A stretch of DNA of 14,806 bases from VXNE01 sp964518405 (GCA_964518405.1 CAZFGB010000008.1:1-14806), one strand, 5' to 3'. Shown: positions 6,018-14,061, counted from the first letter of the stretch. Made by a program: numbers and translations. The notes: generated by a model from the letters alone, not told the origin.

Positions 6018-7767
6018 TAGCGTGCGCCCTCACTTCTTCGTCGGCTACGGGCTCCGACTGGGGAATGAAATCGTCCTCGGCGCCGGGCACGCTGTAGTCG
6101 TAAGCCCACCGGTACACCGTCGGCAGTCGCTCCTCCCAGTTGCCGTGGCGCGGCGGAGTTTCCGGAGTCTGCCACTCGAGCGTCGTCGCCTTCCAGGGGT
6201 TCGGTCCGGAATCCCGTCCCTTGTAATAGCTGTAGATCAGGTTCCATATGAACAGTATCTGCGCCACGCCGACGATGAGCGCCGCGATGGTGATGCCTTG
6301 GTTCAGCAACAGGACGCTGTCGTCGATGATCGCCATTTCGCCGTTCGCGAAGTAGCGCCTCGGTACGCCGACGAATCCCAGATAGTGCATCGGGTAGTAG
6401 ATCGCATAGGTGCCGAGGAACGTGATCCAGAAATGCGCATGTCCGAGCCTGTCGTCCAGCATCTTGCCGGTCATCTTCGGATACCAGTGATAGATCGCCC
6501 CGAAGATGACTAGGATCGGGGACACGCCCATCACCATGTGGAAGTGCGCGACGACGAAATAGGTATCCGATAGAGGAACGTCGACGATGACGTTGCCCAG
6601 GAACAGTCCGGTCAATCCGCCAACGACGAAAGTAATGACGAATGCGATGGAAAACAGCATGGGCACCGTCATGTGGATGTTCGCCCGCAGCAGCGTCAGG
6701 GTCCAGTTATAGACCTTGATGGCCGTGGGCACCGCGATGATCAGGGTCGTGGTCGCGAAGAAGAATCCGAAGTACGGGTGCATGCCGCTCACATACATGT
6801 GATGCGCCCAGACGATGAAGCTCAACACGCCGATGGCGACGATGGCCCAGACCATCATGCGGTAGCCGAAGATGTTCTTGCGGGCGTGGGTGCTGATGAG
6901 GTCCGAGACGATGCCGAAGGCGGGCAGGGCGACGATATACACCTCCGGATGGCCGAAGAACCAGAACAGGTGCTGGAACAGCAGCGGGCTGCCGCCGCTG
7001 TAGTCGAGCTGCTCGCCGAGAGACGAGATGGCCGGCATGAAGAAGCTGGTGCCGATGGTCTTGTCCAGGATCATCATGACGGCGCTGACAAACAGCGCCG
7101 GGAACGCCAGCAGGCCGAGCACGGTCGCCATGAAGATGCCCCATATGGACAGCGGCATGCGCATGAGCGACATGCCGCGGGTGCGCGCCTGCAGGATCGT
7201 CGTCACGTAGTTCAGTCCGCCCATGGTGAAGGCGACGATAAACACGGCCAGCGAGACAAGCATGGTCAGGATGCCCCAGTCGACGCCCGGCGTGCCCGGC
7301 AGGATCGCCTGCGGCGGATATAGCGTCCACCCCGCGCCGGTGGGGCCGCCCGGTACGAAATAGCTCGCGAGCAGAATCAGGACGGAGAAGAAGTAGACGT
7401 GGTAGCTGATCATGTTGACGAACGGGAACACCATGTCCCGCGCGCCGCACATCAGCGGCACAAGGTAGTTGCCGAATCCTCCGAGCAGAAGCGCCGTCAG
7501 CAGGTATATCACCATGATCATCCCGTGCATGGTGATGAATTGGTAGTAAGCCTCGGGATCGATGAAGTCGAAGGTATCGGGAAAACCGAGCTGCAGGCGC
7601 ATCATGCCCGACAGGACCAGTGCCACGAGCCCGACGCCTATGGCGGTTATTCCATACTGAATGGCGATAACCTTGTGGTCCTGGCTGAACCAGTACCTGG
7701 TGATCCAGCTATGGGGATGGTGAACGTCGAGCGCTTCCTGATAGGGGATCTGTGCCTCAACCGCCAT
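6013..7767 (-). CDS. ctaD: Cytochrome c oxidase subunit I (A1-type heme-copper oxidase)
   Basis: This is the catalytic subunit that reduces O2 to water at the heme a3-CuB site and pumps protons. It has 584 residues and about 12 helices. Ligands visible are H81 (heme a, TMHGM), H273 with Y277 in GHPEVY (CuB and the cross-linked tyrosine), H322 and H323 (CuB, WAHHMY), H408 (heme a3) and H410 (heme a, VAHFHM). E275 in HPEVY is the D-channel glutamate, which makes it A1 type, and K351 (PTAIK) marks the K-channel. ATG 7767 is chosen over ATG 7785 because GAGGAG at 7774-7779 lies 6 bases upstream. That start lies 11 bp inside the subunit II gene, so the two are translationally coupled. The roughly 60-residue C-terminal tail is hydrophilic and ends in AHAT. 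Confidence 0.97.
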   Translation of the reverse strand: MAVEAQIPYQEALDVHHPHSWITRYWFSQDHKVIAIQYGITAIGVGLVALVLSGMMRLQLGFPDTFDFIDPEAYYQFITMHGMIMVIYLLTALLLGGFGNYLVPLMCGARDMVFPFVNMISYHVYFFSVLILLASYFVPGGPTGAGWTLYPPQAILPGTPGVDWGILTMLVSLAVFIVAFTMGGLNYVTTILQARTRGMSLMRMPLSIWGIFMATVLGLLAFPALFVSAVMMILDKTIGTSFFMPAISSLGEQLDYSGGSPLLFQHLFWFFGHPEVYIVALPAFGIVSDLISTHARKNIFGYRMMVWAIVAIGVLSFIVWAHHMYVSGMHPYFGFFFATTTLIIAVPTAIKVYNWTLTLLRANIHMTVPMLFSIAFVITFVVGGLTGLFLGNVIVDVPLSDTYFVVAHFHMVMGVSPILVIFGAIYHWYPKMTGKMLDDRLGHAHFWITFLGTYAIYYPMHYLGFVGVPRRYFANGEMAIIDDSVLLLNQGITIAALIVGVAQILFIWNLIYSYYKGRDSGPNPWKATTLEWQTPETPPRHGNWEERLPTVYRWAYDYSVPGAEDDFIPQSEPVADEEVRAHAT

Positions 7768-9175
7768 CGGTGTCTCCTCGATCATCGATCGTCTGGCGCA
7801 TGGCCGTACGTGTCATGCGTGTACTCATCGTATTGATATAGGCGACGACATCGTTGATCGCGTCGTCATCGCTCAACTGCTTGGACATGAGTCCCATCTG
7901 TTTGCCCAGGTTGTCCAGGGGATGGCTCCCGCGAATTCCCTCGCGGAAATTGCGCAATTGCCGAGCCAGGTACCAGTCGTTCATGCCCGCGATTCGGGGA
8001 GCGAAAGTTCCATGGCTGCCGCCGCCGTCCGCCCCATGACATACGGTGCACCCGCTATACAGATCGGATCCGTGTTCGACATCTCCGGCAATCGTCTCGG
8101 GCGCCGGTTCGTCGGGCAGGGACCGAATATACGCGATGACGTTTTCGACCGTCGCGTCGTCAAAAAGGGTCGCCACCATGGGCGCCATTTCCCTGCCGTA
8201 GGTGTCATCCTCGTGGACACCTCGGAGTCCCCGCTTGTAAGCCAGGATCTGGTGACGCAGATACCATGCGTCCTGGCCGGACAGTTTGGGTGCGTTCAAT
8301 GCCACCAGGCCTTCGCCGGCGGAACCGTGGCAGGCGGCGCAGACGGCATAGGTGGCTTGGCCGGCCATCGGGTCTCCGTCGGGACGCGCCGAAATCTGGG
8401 CGTAAGTTGATTGATTCGCGAGCCAGGCTTCGTAGTCCTCCGGGGTGTCGACAACTACGGTGCCGCGCATGGTGTGGTGGCCCATTCCGCAGAGCTCGGC
8501 GCACAGCACCTCGTAGGTGCCGACGCGGGTCGGGGTGAACCACATGTAGGTGATCATGCCGGGCACGGCGTCCATCTTGGCGCGGAACTCCGGCACGTAG
8601 AAGTCGTGCAGCACGTCCTTGGACCGAAGCAGGGCCTTGATCGGCCGGTCGATCGGCAGATGCAGGGCTTCGCGCTGAATCAGGACGTCATCCTGGCCAT
8701 AAGGATCCTCGGGGTCCATGCCGAACGGATTATCGACGCTGATCCGTTTCGCCTCGACGGTGCCGAGAATGCCGTCCTCGCCCGGCAGCCGATAGCTCCA
8801 CGACCATTGCTGTCCGACGATTTCAACGTCCCGCGCTTGCGGCGGCACGTTGACGTAGTCGTCCCACACGGCAAGACCCGGCGCCAGCATGCCGACCACG
8901 CCGACGGTCGTGACGATGGTCAGAATCCACTCCAGCCGCTTGTTCTCGGGTTCGTAAACGGCCTTCAGGCCCTCGCGACGCCGGTACTTCCATGTCGCGT
9001 AGACCATGAACAGGCCGATCAGGACGAACGCTACGCCGCAAATCCAGAACGTGACGAACACGGCGAAATCGATTCCACCCCAGTTCGACGCGATTTCCGT
9101 GAACCACCATGGACTCAGGAAGTTGAATACCAACGACCCGATGACGACGATGAACAGCATGACCGCGACGATCAT
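7757..9175 (-). CDS. ctaC: Cytochrome c oxidase subunit II fused to two cytochrome c domains (caa3 type)
   Basis: This 472-residue subunit receives electrons and passes them to subunit I. Residues 1-20 are hydrophobic (signal or anchor), with further membrane helices at about 35-60 and 82-104. The periplasmic cupredoxin domain holds the complete CuA site: H190, C225, E227, C229, H233 and M236 (CAELCGMGHHTM). After residue 262 come two class I cytochrome c domains: CxxCH at 279-283 with probable Met ligand M330 or M333, and CxxCH at 376-380 with M427 or M430. The two domains look like a duplication, sharing ...APxxxGxxxWYLxxQ and a closing AYI. Most caa3 enzymes have one fused heme c, so this diheme form is less usual. 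It is the first gene of the oxidase operon; no clear Shine-Dalgarno precedes ATG 9175. It overlaps the subunit I gene by 11 bp. Confidence 0.96.
   Translation of the reverse strand: MIVAVMLFIVVIGSLVFNFLSPWWFTEIASNWGGIDFAVFVTFWICGVAFVLIGLFMVYATWKYRRREGLKAVYEPENKRLEWILTIVTTVGVVGMLAPGLAVWDDYVNVPPQARDVEIVGQQWSWSYRLPGEDGILGTVEAKRISVDNPFGMDPEDPYGQDDVLIQREALHLPIDRPIKALLRSKDVLHDFYVPEFRAKMDAVPGMITYMWFTPTRVGTYEVLCAELCGMGHHTMRGTVVVDTPEDYEAWLANQSTYAQISARPDGDPMAGQATYAVCAACHGSAGEGLVALNAPKLSGQDAWYLRHQILAYKRGLRGVHEDDTYGREMAPMVATLFDDATVENVIAYIRSLPDEPAPETIAGDVEHGSDLYSGCTVCHGADGGGSHGTFAPRIAGMNDWYLARQLRNFREGIRGSHPLDNLGKQMGLMSKQLSDDDAINDVVAYINTMSTRMTRTAMRQTIDDRGDTDGG
7774..7779 (-). promoter_or_regulatory. Ribosome-binding site that fixes the subunit I start
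   Basis: GAGGAG on the minus strand sits inside the last codons of the subunit II gene, 6 bases before ATG 7767. It decides between two in-frame ATGs and supports coupled translation of subunits II and I. Confidence 0.75.
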
Positions 9176-9699
9176 GGTGCGTTAATCCCGGGCCCCGGTG
9201 CGCGAGGCGATCCTTCTGCATTGAAATTCAAGTTCGTGCCGTCCTGCTCTTTCGTGTCTCAGTTCGGGGTCCGTCGGGGCGCCCCATCGAGCAAGTTGCG
9301 ATCATCGCCGAGATCGTCGCCTCCGCCCGTTCCGTGTCTCTTTTGTCCGGACCCGCCCTGGATGCGCCCGACGAGCCCCTCGGGATCGACGACGAATGCG
9401 GCCGGTTGTTTTTCGACGCGGCCGATTATCGCAGAATCGGCGGCGGGACCGCTAGGGGTCTGCGCGTCAGATCGGCACGCAAGTACCGACGAGGGCGCGG
9501 GGTTCCGCGAATATCCACTTGGAGTCTCTTGCGCGTACGGGAGGTTTAAGTCGTGTCTTTGTATGTTGTCGGACACAATACACCGCGCCCGTTGGCGACG
9601 GGGAGACCGGCATGTGCGGCCGGGACTTCGGACTCTTTGTTTGTTTTCATTTTTCTTTTTTGGAATCATATGCCGCGCCAACGAATCCGGGGGATAGTT
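9176..9699. other. 524-bp stretch without a recognisable gene, between divergent transcription units
   Basis: This region must hold the promoters for the leftward oxidase operon and the rightward winged-helix gene. Visible structure includes a TTGAA-A-TTCAA palindrome at 9221-9231, 46 bp upstream of subunit II and so a candidate operator; a GTGTC/GACAC dyad around 9553-9576; and a T-rich tract at about 9637-9661, conspicuous in this GC-rich sequence, about 40 bp before the ATG at 9700. Open frames occur on both strands here, but none has a recognisable family, a convincing ribosome-binding site or membrane or motif content, so I call no gene. No promoter pair is convincing enough to annotate. 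Confidence 0.5.
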
Positions 9700-10071
9700 A
9701 TGGACTTTAAGGATTACGCAGCGGAAGAAAAGAAACGGCTATTGCAAGAGCGGGATGTAGTCGAACGTAAATTGAGTGCGCTTGACAATGCCATCCGCGC
9801 GTACGAGGACTCGGTGGCGTCGGCCCCTGCGGCGGCGCCCAGGGCCGCGCCGGCAAAGAAAGCAAGAAGGCGGCGGCATTCTTTCGGTCGCAAGGACATC
9901 GTCCGCATTATCGGTGCGAGCGGCGGCGACGGCATCGGCCGCGGGGGAATCATCCTGGCGCTGGATGTAAAGGGCGACAAGTCGGCGGAGCAGTCCGTCA
10001 GCAATACCCTGTCGGCGTTGAAGAAAGCCGGCGAGGTTCGCCACGGGGACGGCAAATACTTCGGTAGCTGA
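9700..10071 (+). CDS. Hypothetical small protein: coiled coil plus winged-helix-like domain
   Basis: I do not recognise this 123-residue protein. Residues about 4-40 form a charged helix likely to be a coiled coil (many Glu, Lys and Arg with spaced Leu and Val). Residues 42-60 are an Ala/Pro linker running into a very basic patch, KKARRRR. Residues 61-123 have the layout of a winged helix: a helix KDIVRIIGA, a second part GRGGIILAL, a helix QSVSNTLSALKKAGE and a final strand pair VRHGDGKYF that ends in FGS. The last part resembles small wHTH modules that add DNA binding to other proteins. ATG 9700 is chosen because GGGGGA lies 6 bases upstream and the sequence before it is low-complexity. The protein is cytoplasmic and may bind DNA as a dimer; this is inference. 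It stands alone upstream of tRNA-Gly. Confidence 0.7.
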   Translation: MDFKDYAAEEKKRLLQERDVVERKLSALDNAIRAYEDSVASAPAAAPRAAPAKKARRRRHSFGRKDIVRIIGASGGDGIGRGGIILALDVKGDKSAEQSVSNTLSALKKAGEVRHGDGKYFGS

Positions 10072-10086
10072 TCGCCCGAATCCTCT

Positions 10087-10115
10087 GCCGATAGCGCATC
10101 GGCGGGCGGTTTATT
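10087..10115 (+). terminator. Possible terminator after the winged-helix gene
   Basis: GCCGAT-AGCGC-ATCGGC forms a 6-bp stem with a 5-base loop, starting 15 bp after the stop codon, followed by GGGCGGTTTATT. The U-rich stretch is interrupted and offset from the stem, so it is weak, but its position fits. Confidence 0.4.
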
Positions 10116-10125
10116 GACGCGGGCT

Positions 10126-10154
10126 TTGTCCGGGGACCGTCCTTCATGCAAAAT
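10126..10154 (+). promoter_or_regulatory. Possible promoter for tRNA-Gly
   Basis: TTGTCC (10126-10131) and CAAAAT (10149-10154) each match the consensus at four of six positions with 17-bp spacing. The -10 ends 10 bp before the mature tRNA 5' end, leaving a very short leader. Confidence 0.4.
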
Positions 10155-10164
10155 ACGTGATCGA

Positions 10165-10239
10165 GCGGGAATAGCTCAGTGGTAGAGCACAACCTTGCCA
10201 AGGTTGGGGTCGCGGGTTCAAGTCCCGTTTCCCGCTCCA
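10165..10239 (+). tRNA. tRNA-Gly (anticodon GCC)
   Basis: A complete cloverleaf is visible: acceptor GCGGGAA/TTCCCGC with discriminator T and encoded CCA (10237-10239); D arm GCTCAGTGGTAGAGC; anticodon stem CAACC/GGTTG with loop TTGCCAA, giving GCC, which reads GGC and GGU; T arm with GGTTCAAGT. A TTTTT follows at 10241-10245 without a separate hairpin. Confidence 0.97.
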
Positions 10240-10283
10240 ATTTTTCGACGAACTCTGTCCACGAGTCGTGTCAAAGAAATAGA

Positions 10284-10310
10284 GCCGGACCGGGTCCGGC
10301 GCCCTTGTTT
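10284..10310 (+). terminator. Strong hairpin between tRNA-Gly and the M16 peptidase gene
   Basis: GCCGGAC-CGG-GTCCGGC is a perfect 7-bp GC-rich stem with a 3-base loop, followed by GCCCTTGTTT. It may terminate the tRNA-Gly transcript or shape the leader of the peptidase mRNA. The T-run is imperfect. Confidence 0.45.
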
Positions 10311-10328
10311 CCCCAGAGAGATATGAAC

Positions 10329-13133
10329 ATGAAACGTCCCGAACAGGTGAGGCCGGCGGCCGTTTTCGTTGCGCTTTCCGTCTTGCTCGGCGGCTGCGCC
10401 GCGGTCCTCAACCAGGCCGACGCACCGGCGGAGACCTCGCCGGGAACCGCGTCGGCGGAGCCGACGGAGGTGGCGTCGGTGGAAGGGATCACCGAATACC
10501 GGCTCGACAACGGACTCAGAGTCCTTCTTTTCCCGGACCGGAGCAAACAGCAAATCACCGTCAACATCACTTACCTGGTCGGCTCGCGTCACGAGGGCTA
10601 CGGTGAGACGGGCATGGCGCACCTGCTGGAGCACCTGGTCTTCAAGGGCACTCCGAAACACCCGGACATCGCCGCCGAACTGACCGAGCGCGGCGCCTTC
10701 CCCAACGGCACCACCTGGTTTGATCGGACCAATTATTTCGAAACCTTTCCGGCGACGGACGACAATCTCGAGTGGGCCCTCGATCTCGAGGCGGACCGGA
10801 TGATCAATTCCTTCATCGCGGCGGAGGACCTCGAATCGGAGATGACCGTTGTGCGGAACGAATGGGAGAGGAGCGAAAACAATCCCACGCGGGTATTGCA
10901 GCAGCGCGTCATGTCCGCGGCCTACGACTGGCACAACTACGGCAATGCCACCATCGGCGCCAGGGCCGATATAGAACAGGTGCCCATCGACCGGTTGCAG
11001 GCGTTCTACCGCAAGTACTACCAGCCGGACAACGCAGTCCTGGTCGTCGCCGGGCGTTTCGAACCCGATCGCGCGCTTGACCTGATCGTCGAGAAGTTTG
11101 GAATCATTCCGCGGCCGGACCGGACCGGCGCGAACCAGCTGTTCCCGACCTATACGTCGGAACCGGCGCAGGATGGAGAACGCAGCGTGACGCTGCGGCG
11201 GGTCGGGGACGTGCAACTCGTCATGGCCGCGTATCACGTGCCGCCCGGGTCCCACGAGGAGTTCGCGGCGCTGGATATCATGACCCACGTACTCAGCACG
11301 CAGCCCGCCGGCAGACTGTACAAGGCGCTGGTCGAACCCGGTCTGGCGGCGGGCACCTCGGCGTATGCGTTCCAACTGAAAGAGCCGGGCCTGTTCGGCG
11401 CCATGGCGCAGGTACGCCAGGAGGATTCGCTGGAAACGGCCGCTGAGGCGATGTTCGCCGCATTGGAGGAAATGACACAGGCGCCGCCGACTGCGGAAGA
11501 AGTGGACCGCGCAAAAACCGACTATCTGTCTTCGATCGAACTCGCTTTCAACAACCCGCAGGGGATTGCCCTCGGCTTGAGCGAGTGGGCGGCCATGGGC
11601 GACTGGCGGCTGCTGTTCCTGCACCGTGATCGACTGGAGCAGGTTACGCCCGAAGATGTGCAGAAGGTGGCCCAGGCGTATCTCAAACCATCGAACCGCA
11701 CTGTCGGTTACTACTATCCCACCGACGAGACGCCGGCGAGGGCGGAGGTTCCCGCGCCGCCCGATGTGGCGGCCCTGGTCGAAGGGTACGTCGGCCGCGC
11801 GGCGATCGCCGAGGGCGAGGCCTTCGATCCGACGCCGGCCAATATCGAGGCGCGAACGCAGAGGCTCACGCTGCCCAACGGCCTCCAGGTGGCGCTGATG
11901 GCGAAAGAGAATCGCGGCGATGCCGTCAACGTCGGTTTCCAGTTCCGCCACGGCAACGAAGAGGCGCTGATGGGCAGGGCGACGGCTGCGGGACTCGCGG
12001 GCGCGATGCTCATGCGCGGCACGGAAAAGCGTTCCCGCCAGGAGATTCAGGACGAACTGGACCGCTTGAAGATCCAGGGTGGCGCCGGGGGCAGCAGCGA
12101 GTCGGCGTCAGGGAGCTTTTCCACCGTGCGGGAGAACCTGCCGGAAGCACTGAAGCTGATGGCGGAAGTCATGCGCGAACCCGCTTTCGACGCCAAGGAA
12201 TTCGAACTCCTTCGGGAGCAGCGGCTGGCGGGAATCGAAGCGCAAAGGTCGGAACCGCAGCCACTCGCGCAACAGGCCTTGAGCCGGCACCTCGCGGACT
12301 ACCCCGAACAACACCCGTTCTATGTCCCGACGTTCGATGAGCAGATAGCGAGGCTGGAGTCGGCGACGCTGGAACAGGCGCGAGACTTCTGGGCGTCGTT
12401 CTACGGCACTCAGAACGGTGCGATCGCGATCGTCGGAGACTTCGACCCGGACGAGATCGTTCCGCTCCTGGAGGACCTGTTTGGCGACTGGTCGGCAACG
12501 GAAGGATATGTCCGCCTGTCTCGCCCCTACCAAGATGTAGAGACTGTTTCCGTCGTCATAGAAACGCCGGACAAGGCCAATGCCCTCATGTTGGCCGCGA
12601 TGTCGATACCGATGCGCGACGACCATCCGGACTACCCGGCGCTGGTGCTTGGAAACTACATGCTCGGCGGCGGATTCCTGAGTTCCAGGCTCGCGGCGCG
12701 GATTCGTCAGAAGGATGGACTGTCCTACGGCGTTGGATCGCAGCTATGGGCGTCTGCTCTCGACGAGCAGTCGAGCTTCAGGACCTATGCGATCTTCGCG
12801 CCCGAAAACGGTGACAAGGTCGTCGCGGCATTCCGGGAAGAACTGGACAAGGTATTGGAGTCCGGATTCGACCCGGAAGAGGTGGAAGCCGCCAGGCGGG
12901 GGTACCTCGACGCCGCCCAGAGCCGCCGATCGAGCGACGGCGGAGTGGCGGGAACTCTCGTGAGCAATCTGATTGTCGGCAGGACGATGGATTTCGTCGA
13001 AGCGCATGAGGCGGCCATCGGATCGCTGTCGCCGGACGACATCCTCGCCGCGATGCGGCGGCACATCGACCCGGAGCGGATTTCCGTTTTCCGCGCCGGA
13101 GATTTTTCCGGCAAGATAGCGGCGGTTCAGTAA
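10329..13133 (+). CDS. M16 family zinc metallopeptidase, two-domain lipoprotein
   Basis: This 934-residue protein is a pitrilysin/insulinase-type peptidase carrying both halves of the M16 fold in one chain. A lipoprotein signal ends in LGGC with C23 as the lipidated residue; A24 at +2 predicts sorting to the outer membrane. The active N-terminal half has the inverted zinc motif H98-L-L-E101-H102 and the third ligand E178, 76 residues later, as the family requires. The second half (about 555-934) has no zinc motif but has the R/Y substrate-binding signature in SRLAARIRQKDGLSYGVG. The likely role is degradation of peptides in the periplasm. ATG 10329 is preferred to ATG 10323, six bases earlier, because AGAGAG then sits at a workable distance. 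The gene follows tRNA-Gly and its hairpin, and its stop overlaps the convergent AlkB gene by 7 bp. Confidence 0.93.
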   Translation: MKRPEQVRPAAVFVALSVLLGGCAAVLNQADAPAETSPGTASAEPTEVASVEGITEYRLDNGLRVLLFPDRSKQQITVNITYLVGSRHEGYGETGMAHLLEHLVFKGTPKHPDIAAELTERGAFPNGTTWFDRTNYFETFPATDDNLEWALDLEADRMINSFIAAEDLESEMTVVRNEWERSENNPTRVLQQRVMSAAYDWHNYGNATIGARADIEQVPIDRLQAFYRKYYQPDNAVLVVAGRFEPDRALDLIVEKFGIIPRPDRTGANQLFPTYTSEPAQDGERSVTLRRVGDVQLVMAAYHVPPGSHEEFAALDIMTHVLSTQPAGRLYKALVEPGLAAGTSAYAFQLKEPGLFGAMAQVRQEDSLETAAEAMFAALEEMTQAPPTAEEVDRAKTDYLSSIELAFNNPQGIALGLSEWAAMGDWRLLFLHRDRLEQVTPEDVQKVAQAYLKPSNRTVGYYYPTDETPARAEVPAPPDVAALVEGYVGRAAIAEGEAFDPTPANIEARTQRLTLPNGLQVALMAKENRGDAVNVGFQFRHGNEEALMGRATAAGLAGAMLMRGTEKRSRQEIQDELDRLKIQGGAGGSSESASGSFSTVRENLPEALKLMAEVMREPAFDAKEFELLREQRLAGIEAQRSEPQPLAQQALSRHLADYPEQHPFYVPTFDEQIARLESATLEQARDFWASFYGTQNGAIAIVGDFDPDEIVPLLEDLFGDWSATEGYVRLSRPYQDVETVSVVIETPDKANALMLAAMSIPMRDDHPDYPALVLGNYMLGGGFLSSRLAARIRQKDGLSYGVGSQLWASALDEQSSFRTYAIFAPENGDKVVAAFREELDKVLESGFDPEEVEAARRGYLDAAQSRRSSDGGVAGTLVSNLIVGRTMDFVEAHEAAIGSLSPDDILAAMRRHIDPERISVFRAGDFSGKIAAVQ

Positions 13134-13777
13134 CTTTCGGGCCGGTCGGGGCGATCGAGGATCTTTCTGAACGTCAGGTTTATCCGCTCTTCGGTCAACC
13201 GCGGTCGTTTCGGCAGTTGGTGAATCCAGCAACGCTGGATGCCCGCGCCCATCTCCAGGTAGCTGCCGTTCGGCAGGGACAGGGTGAGCTGCAGGCATCG
13301 GTTCGTTGTTTCGGGGTCCTTCGCGCGAACGGCCTTGTGCCGCAGGCGGAACGGTCGCTCCGATCCGAAACTGACCGATCCGATGACGGGGTCCTCTCCG
13401 AGTTCGGGTTCGTCGTCGCTGTGCCAGGAAACGCCGTCGCGCCCGTCCCTGTAGAAATTCAGCAAGACGCTGTTGAACGTTGAGCCGTTGGCCTCCTCGA
13501 CGCGCGCCTTGATCCCAAGCAATGTGGGTGTCCAGGAGAGGGGCTGCAAGGAAATGCCCGAATAGGTGTAGCCCATGCCCGGATCGCCGAACCAGGCGGT
13601 CTTGCGGGGCAGGGCCACGGATCGGCCGAACATCGTGATGCGCTCGGACTTCCAGTCGACTTCCCGTTTCAGGGCATCCAGATAACGCGCGCTCTCTTGC
13701 GCGGAAAAAAGCTGCGGATACAGGCGGAGCTTTCCGCCGGCGACGGGTATGTCCCGAAAGGCCCCCGCCGCCGTCAT
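13127..13777 (-). CDS. alkB: AlkB-type 2-oxoglutarate/Fe(II) dioxygenase (nucleic acid dealkylation repair)
   Basis: This 216-residue protein should remove methyl and similar adducts from bases such as 1-methyladenine and 3-methylcytosine by oxidation, using Fe(II), O2 and 2-oxoglutarate. The iron ligands are H119, D121 (SWHSDDE) and H186 (IHQLPK); the 2-oxoglutarate site is R198-x-N200-x3-R204 (RINLTFR). N107 and Y109 in LNFYRDGRDGVSWHSD are also family-typical. Overall it resembles the ALKBH2/3-like bacterial group more than E. coli AlkB. ATG 13777 is used because it starts just before the conserved fold; an open frame continues upstream but would overlap the rubredoxin gene. It lies 43 bp after the rubredoxin stop and may be its cotranscribed neighbour. 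Its last 7 bases overlap the end of the M16 gene tail to tail. Confidence 0.92.
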   Translation of the reverse strand: MTAAGAFRDIPVAGGKLRLYPQLFSAQESARYLDALKREVDWKSERITMFGRSVALPRKTAWFGDPGMGYTYSGISLQPLSWTPTLLGIKARVEEANGSTFNSVLLNFYRDGRDGVSWHSDDEPELGEDPVIGSVSFGSERPFRLRHKAVRAKDPETTNRCLQLTLSLPNGSYLEMGAGIQRCWIHQLPKRPRLTEERINLTFRKILDRPDRPESY

Positions 13778-13820
13778 CGTTTCGAATGGCCGCTCGGTCG
13801 AATGTGGCGCGTGCCAACTC

Positions 13821-13988
13821 CTAACCGACCTCCACCATCTCGAAGTCGCTCTTCGGGGTCCCGCACTCCGGACAAATCCAGTCTTCGGGAACATCCTCCC
13901 AGGCCGTTCCCGGCGCGATGTCGTCCTCGGGCTCGCCCTCGGCTTCGTTGTAGATGTATCCGCAGGTCATGCATTGCCAAAGTTTCAC
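13821..13988 (-). CDS. Rubredoxin (55 residues, GTG start)
   Basis: This is a small cytoplasmic one-electron carrier with one iron held by four cysteines. The translation has both rubredoxin knuckles: CMTCGYIYNEAEG (C6, C9) near the N-terminus and CPECGTPKSDFE (C39, C42) near the C-terminus, with the expected PGTAWEDVPEDWICP link between them. The length of 55 residues is standard. The start must be GTG 13988: an in-frame TGA lies three codons upstream, no ATG precedes the first cysteine, and AAGGAG at 13999-14004 lies 10 bases upstream. It sits between a small membrane protein and the AlkB dioxygenase gene, all on the minus strand. The partner is unknown; typical partners are rubredoxin reductase, rubrerythrin or alkane monooxygenase, none of which is in the window. 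Confidence 0.93.
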   Translation of the reverse strand: MKLWQCMTCGYIYNEAEGEPEDDIAPGTAWEDVPEDWICPECGTPKSDFEMVEVG

Positions 13989-14061
13989 GTTCGATCATCT
14001 CCTTCATGTTTGGCACGCGGGCAATGGGCGCCGGCGCGCGCGCCGATGGATTCCAGCGGGT

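Noticed and set aside
5807..6247. Open frames on both strands through the hairpin array, giving repeated peptides
   Set aside because: The unit lengths (33 and 45 bp) are multiples of three, which keeps frames open by chance. The frames overlap the subunit I gene, and there is no ribosome-binding site or family match.
9259..9681. A 140-codon minus-strand frame in the intergenic stretch
   Set aside because: Low-complexity, Arg/Pro/Gly-rich translation with no motif; it crosses the T-rich tract, which yields a poly-Lys/Asn run, and has no usable ribosome-binding site.
10114..10154. TTGACG at 10114-10119 as the -35 box of tRNA-Gly
   Set aside because: It is a better match than TTGTCC, but the distance to the only plausible -10 (CAAAAT) is 29 bp, too long for sigma-70.
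13127..13988. AlkB plus rubredoxin as an alkane hydroxylation pair
   Set aside because: The AlkB here is the soluble 2-oxoglutarate repair dioxygenase (HxD...H, RxNxxxR), not the membrane alkane monooxygenase that shares the name; it does not use rubredoxin.
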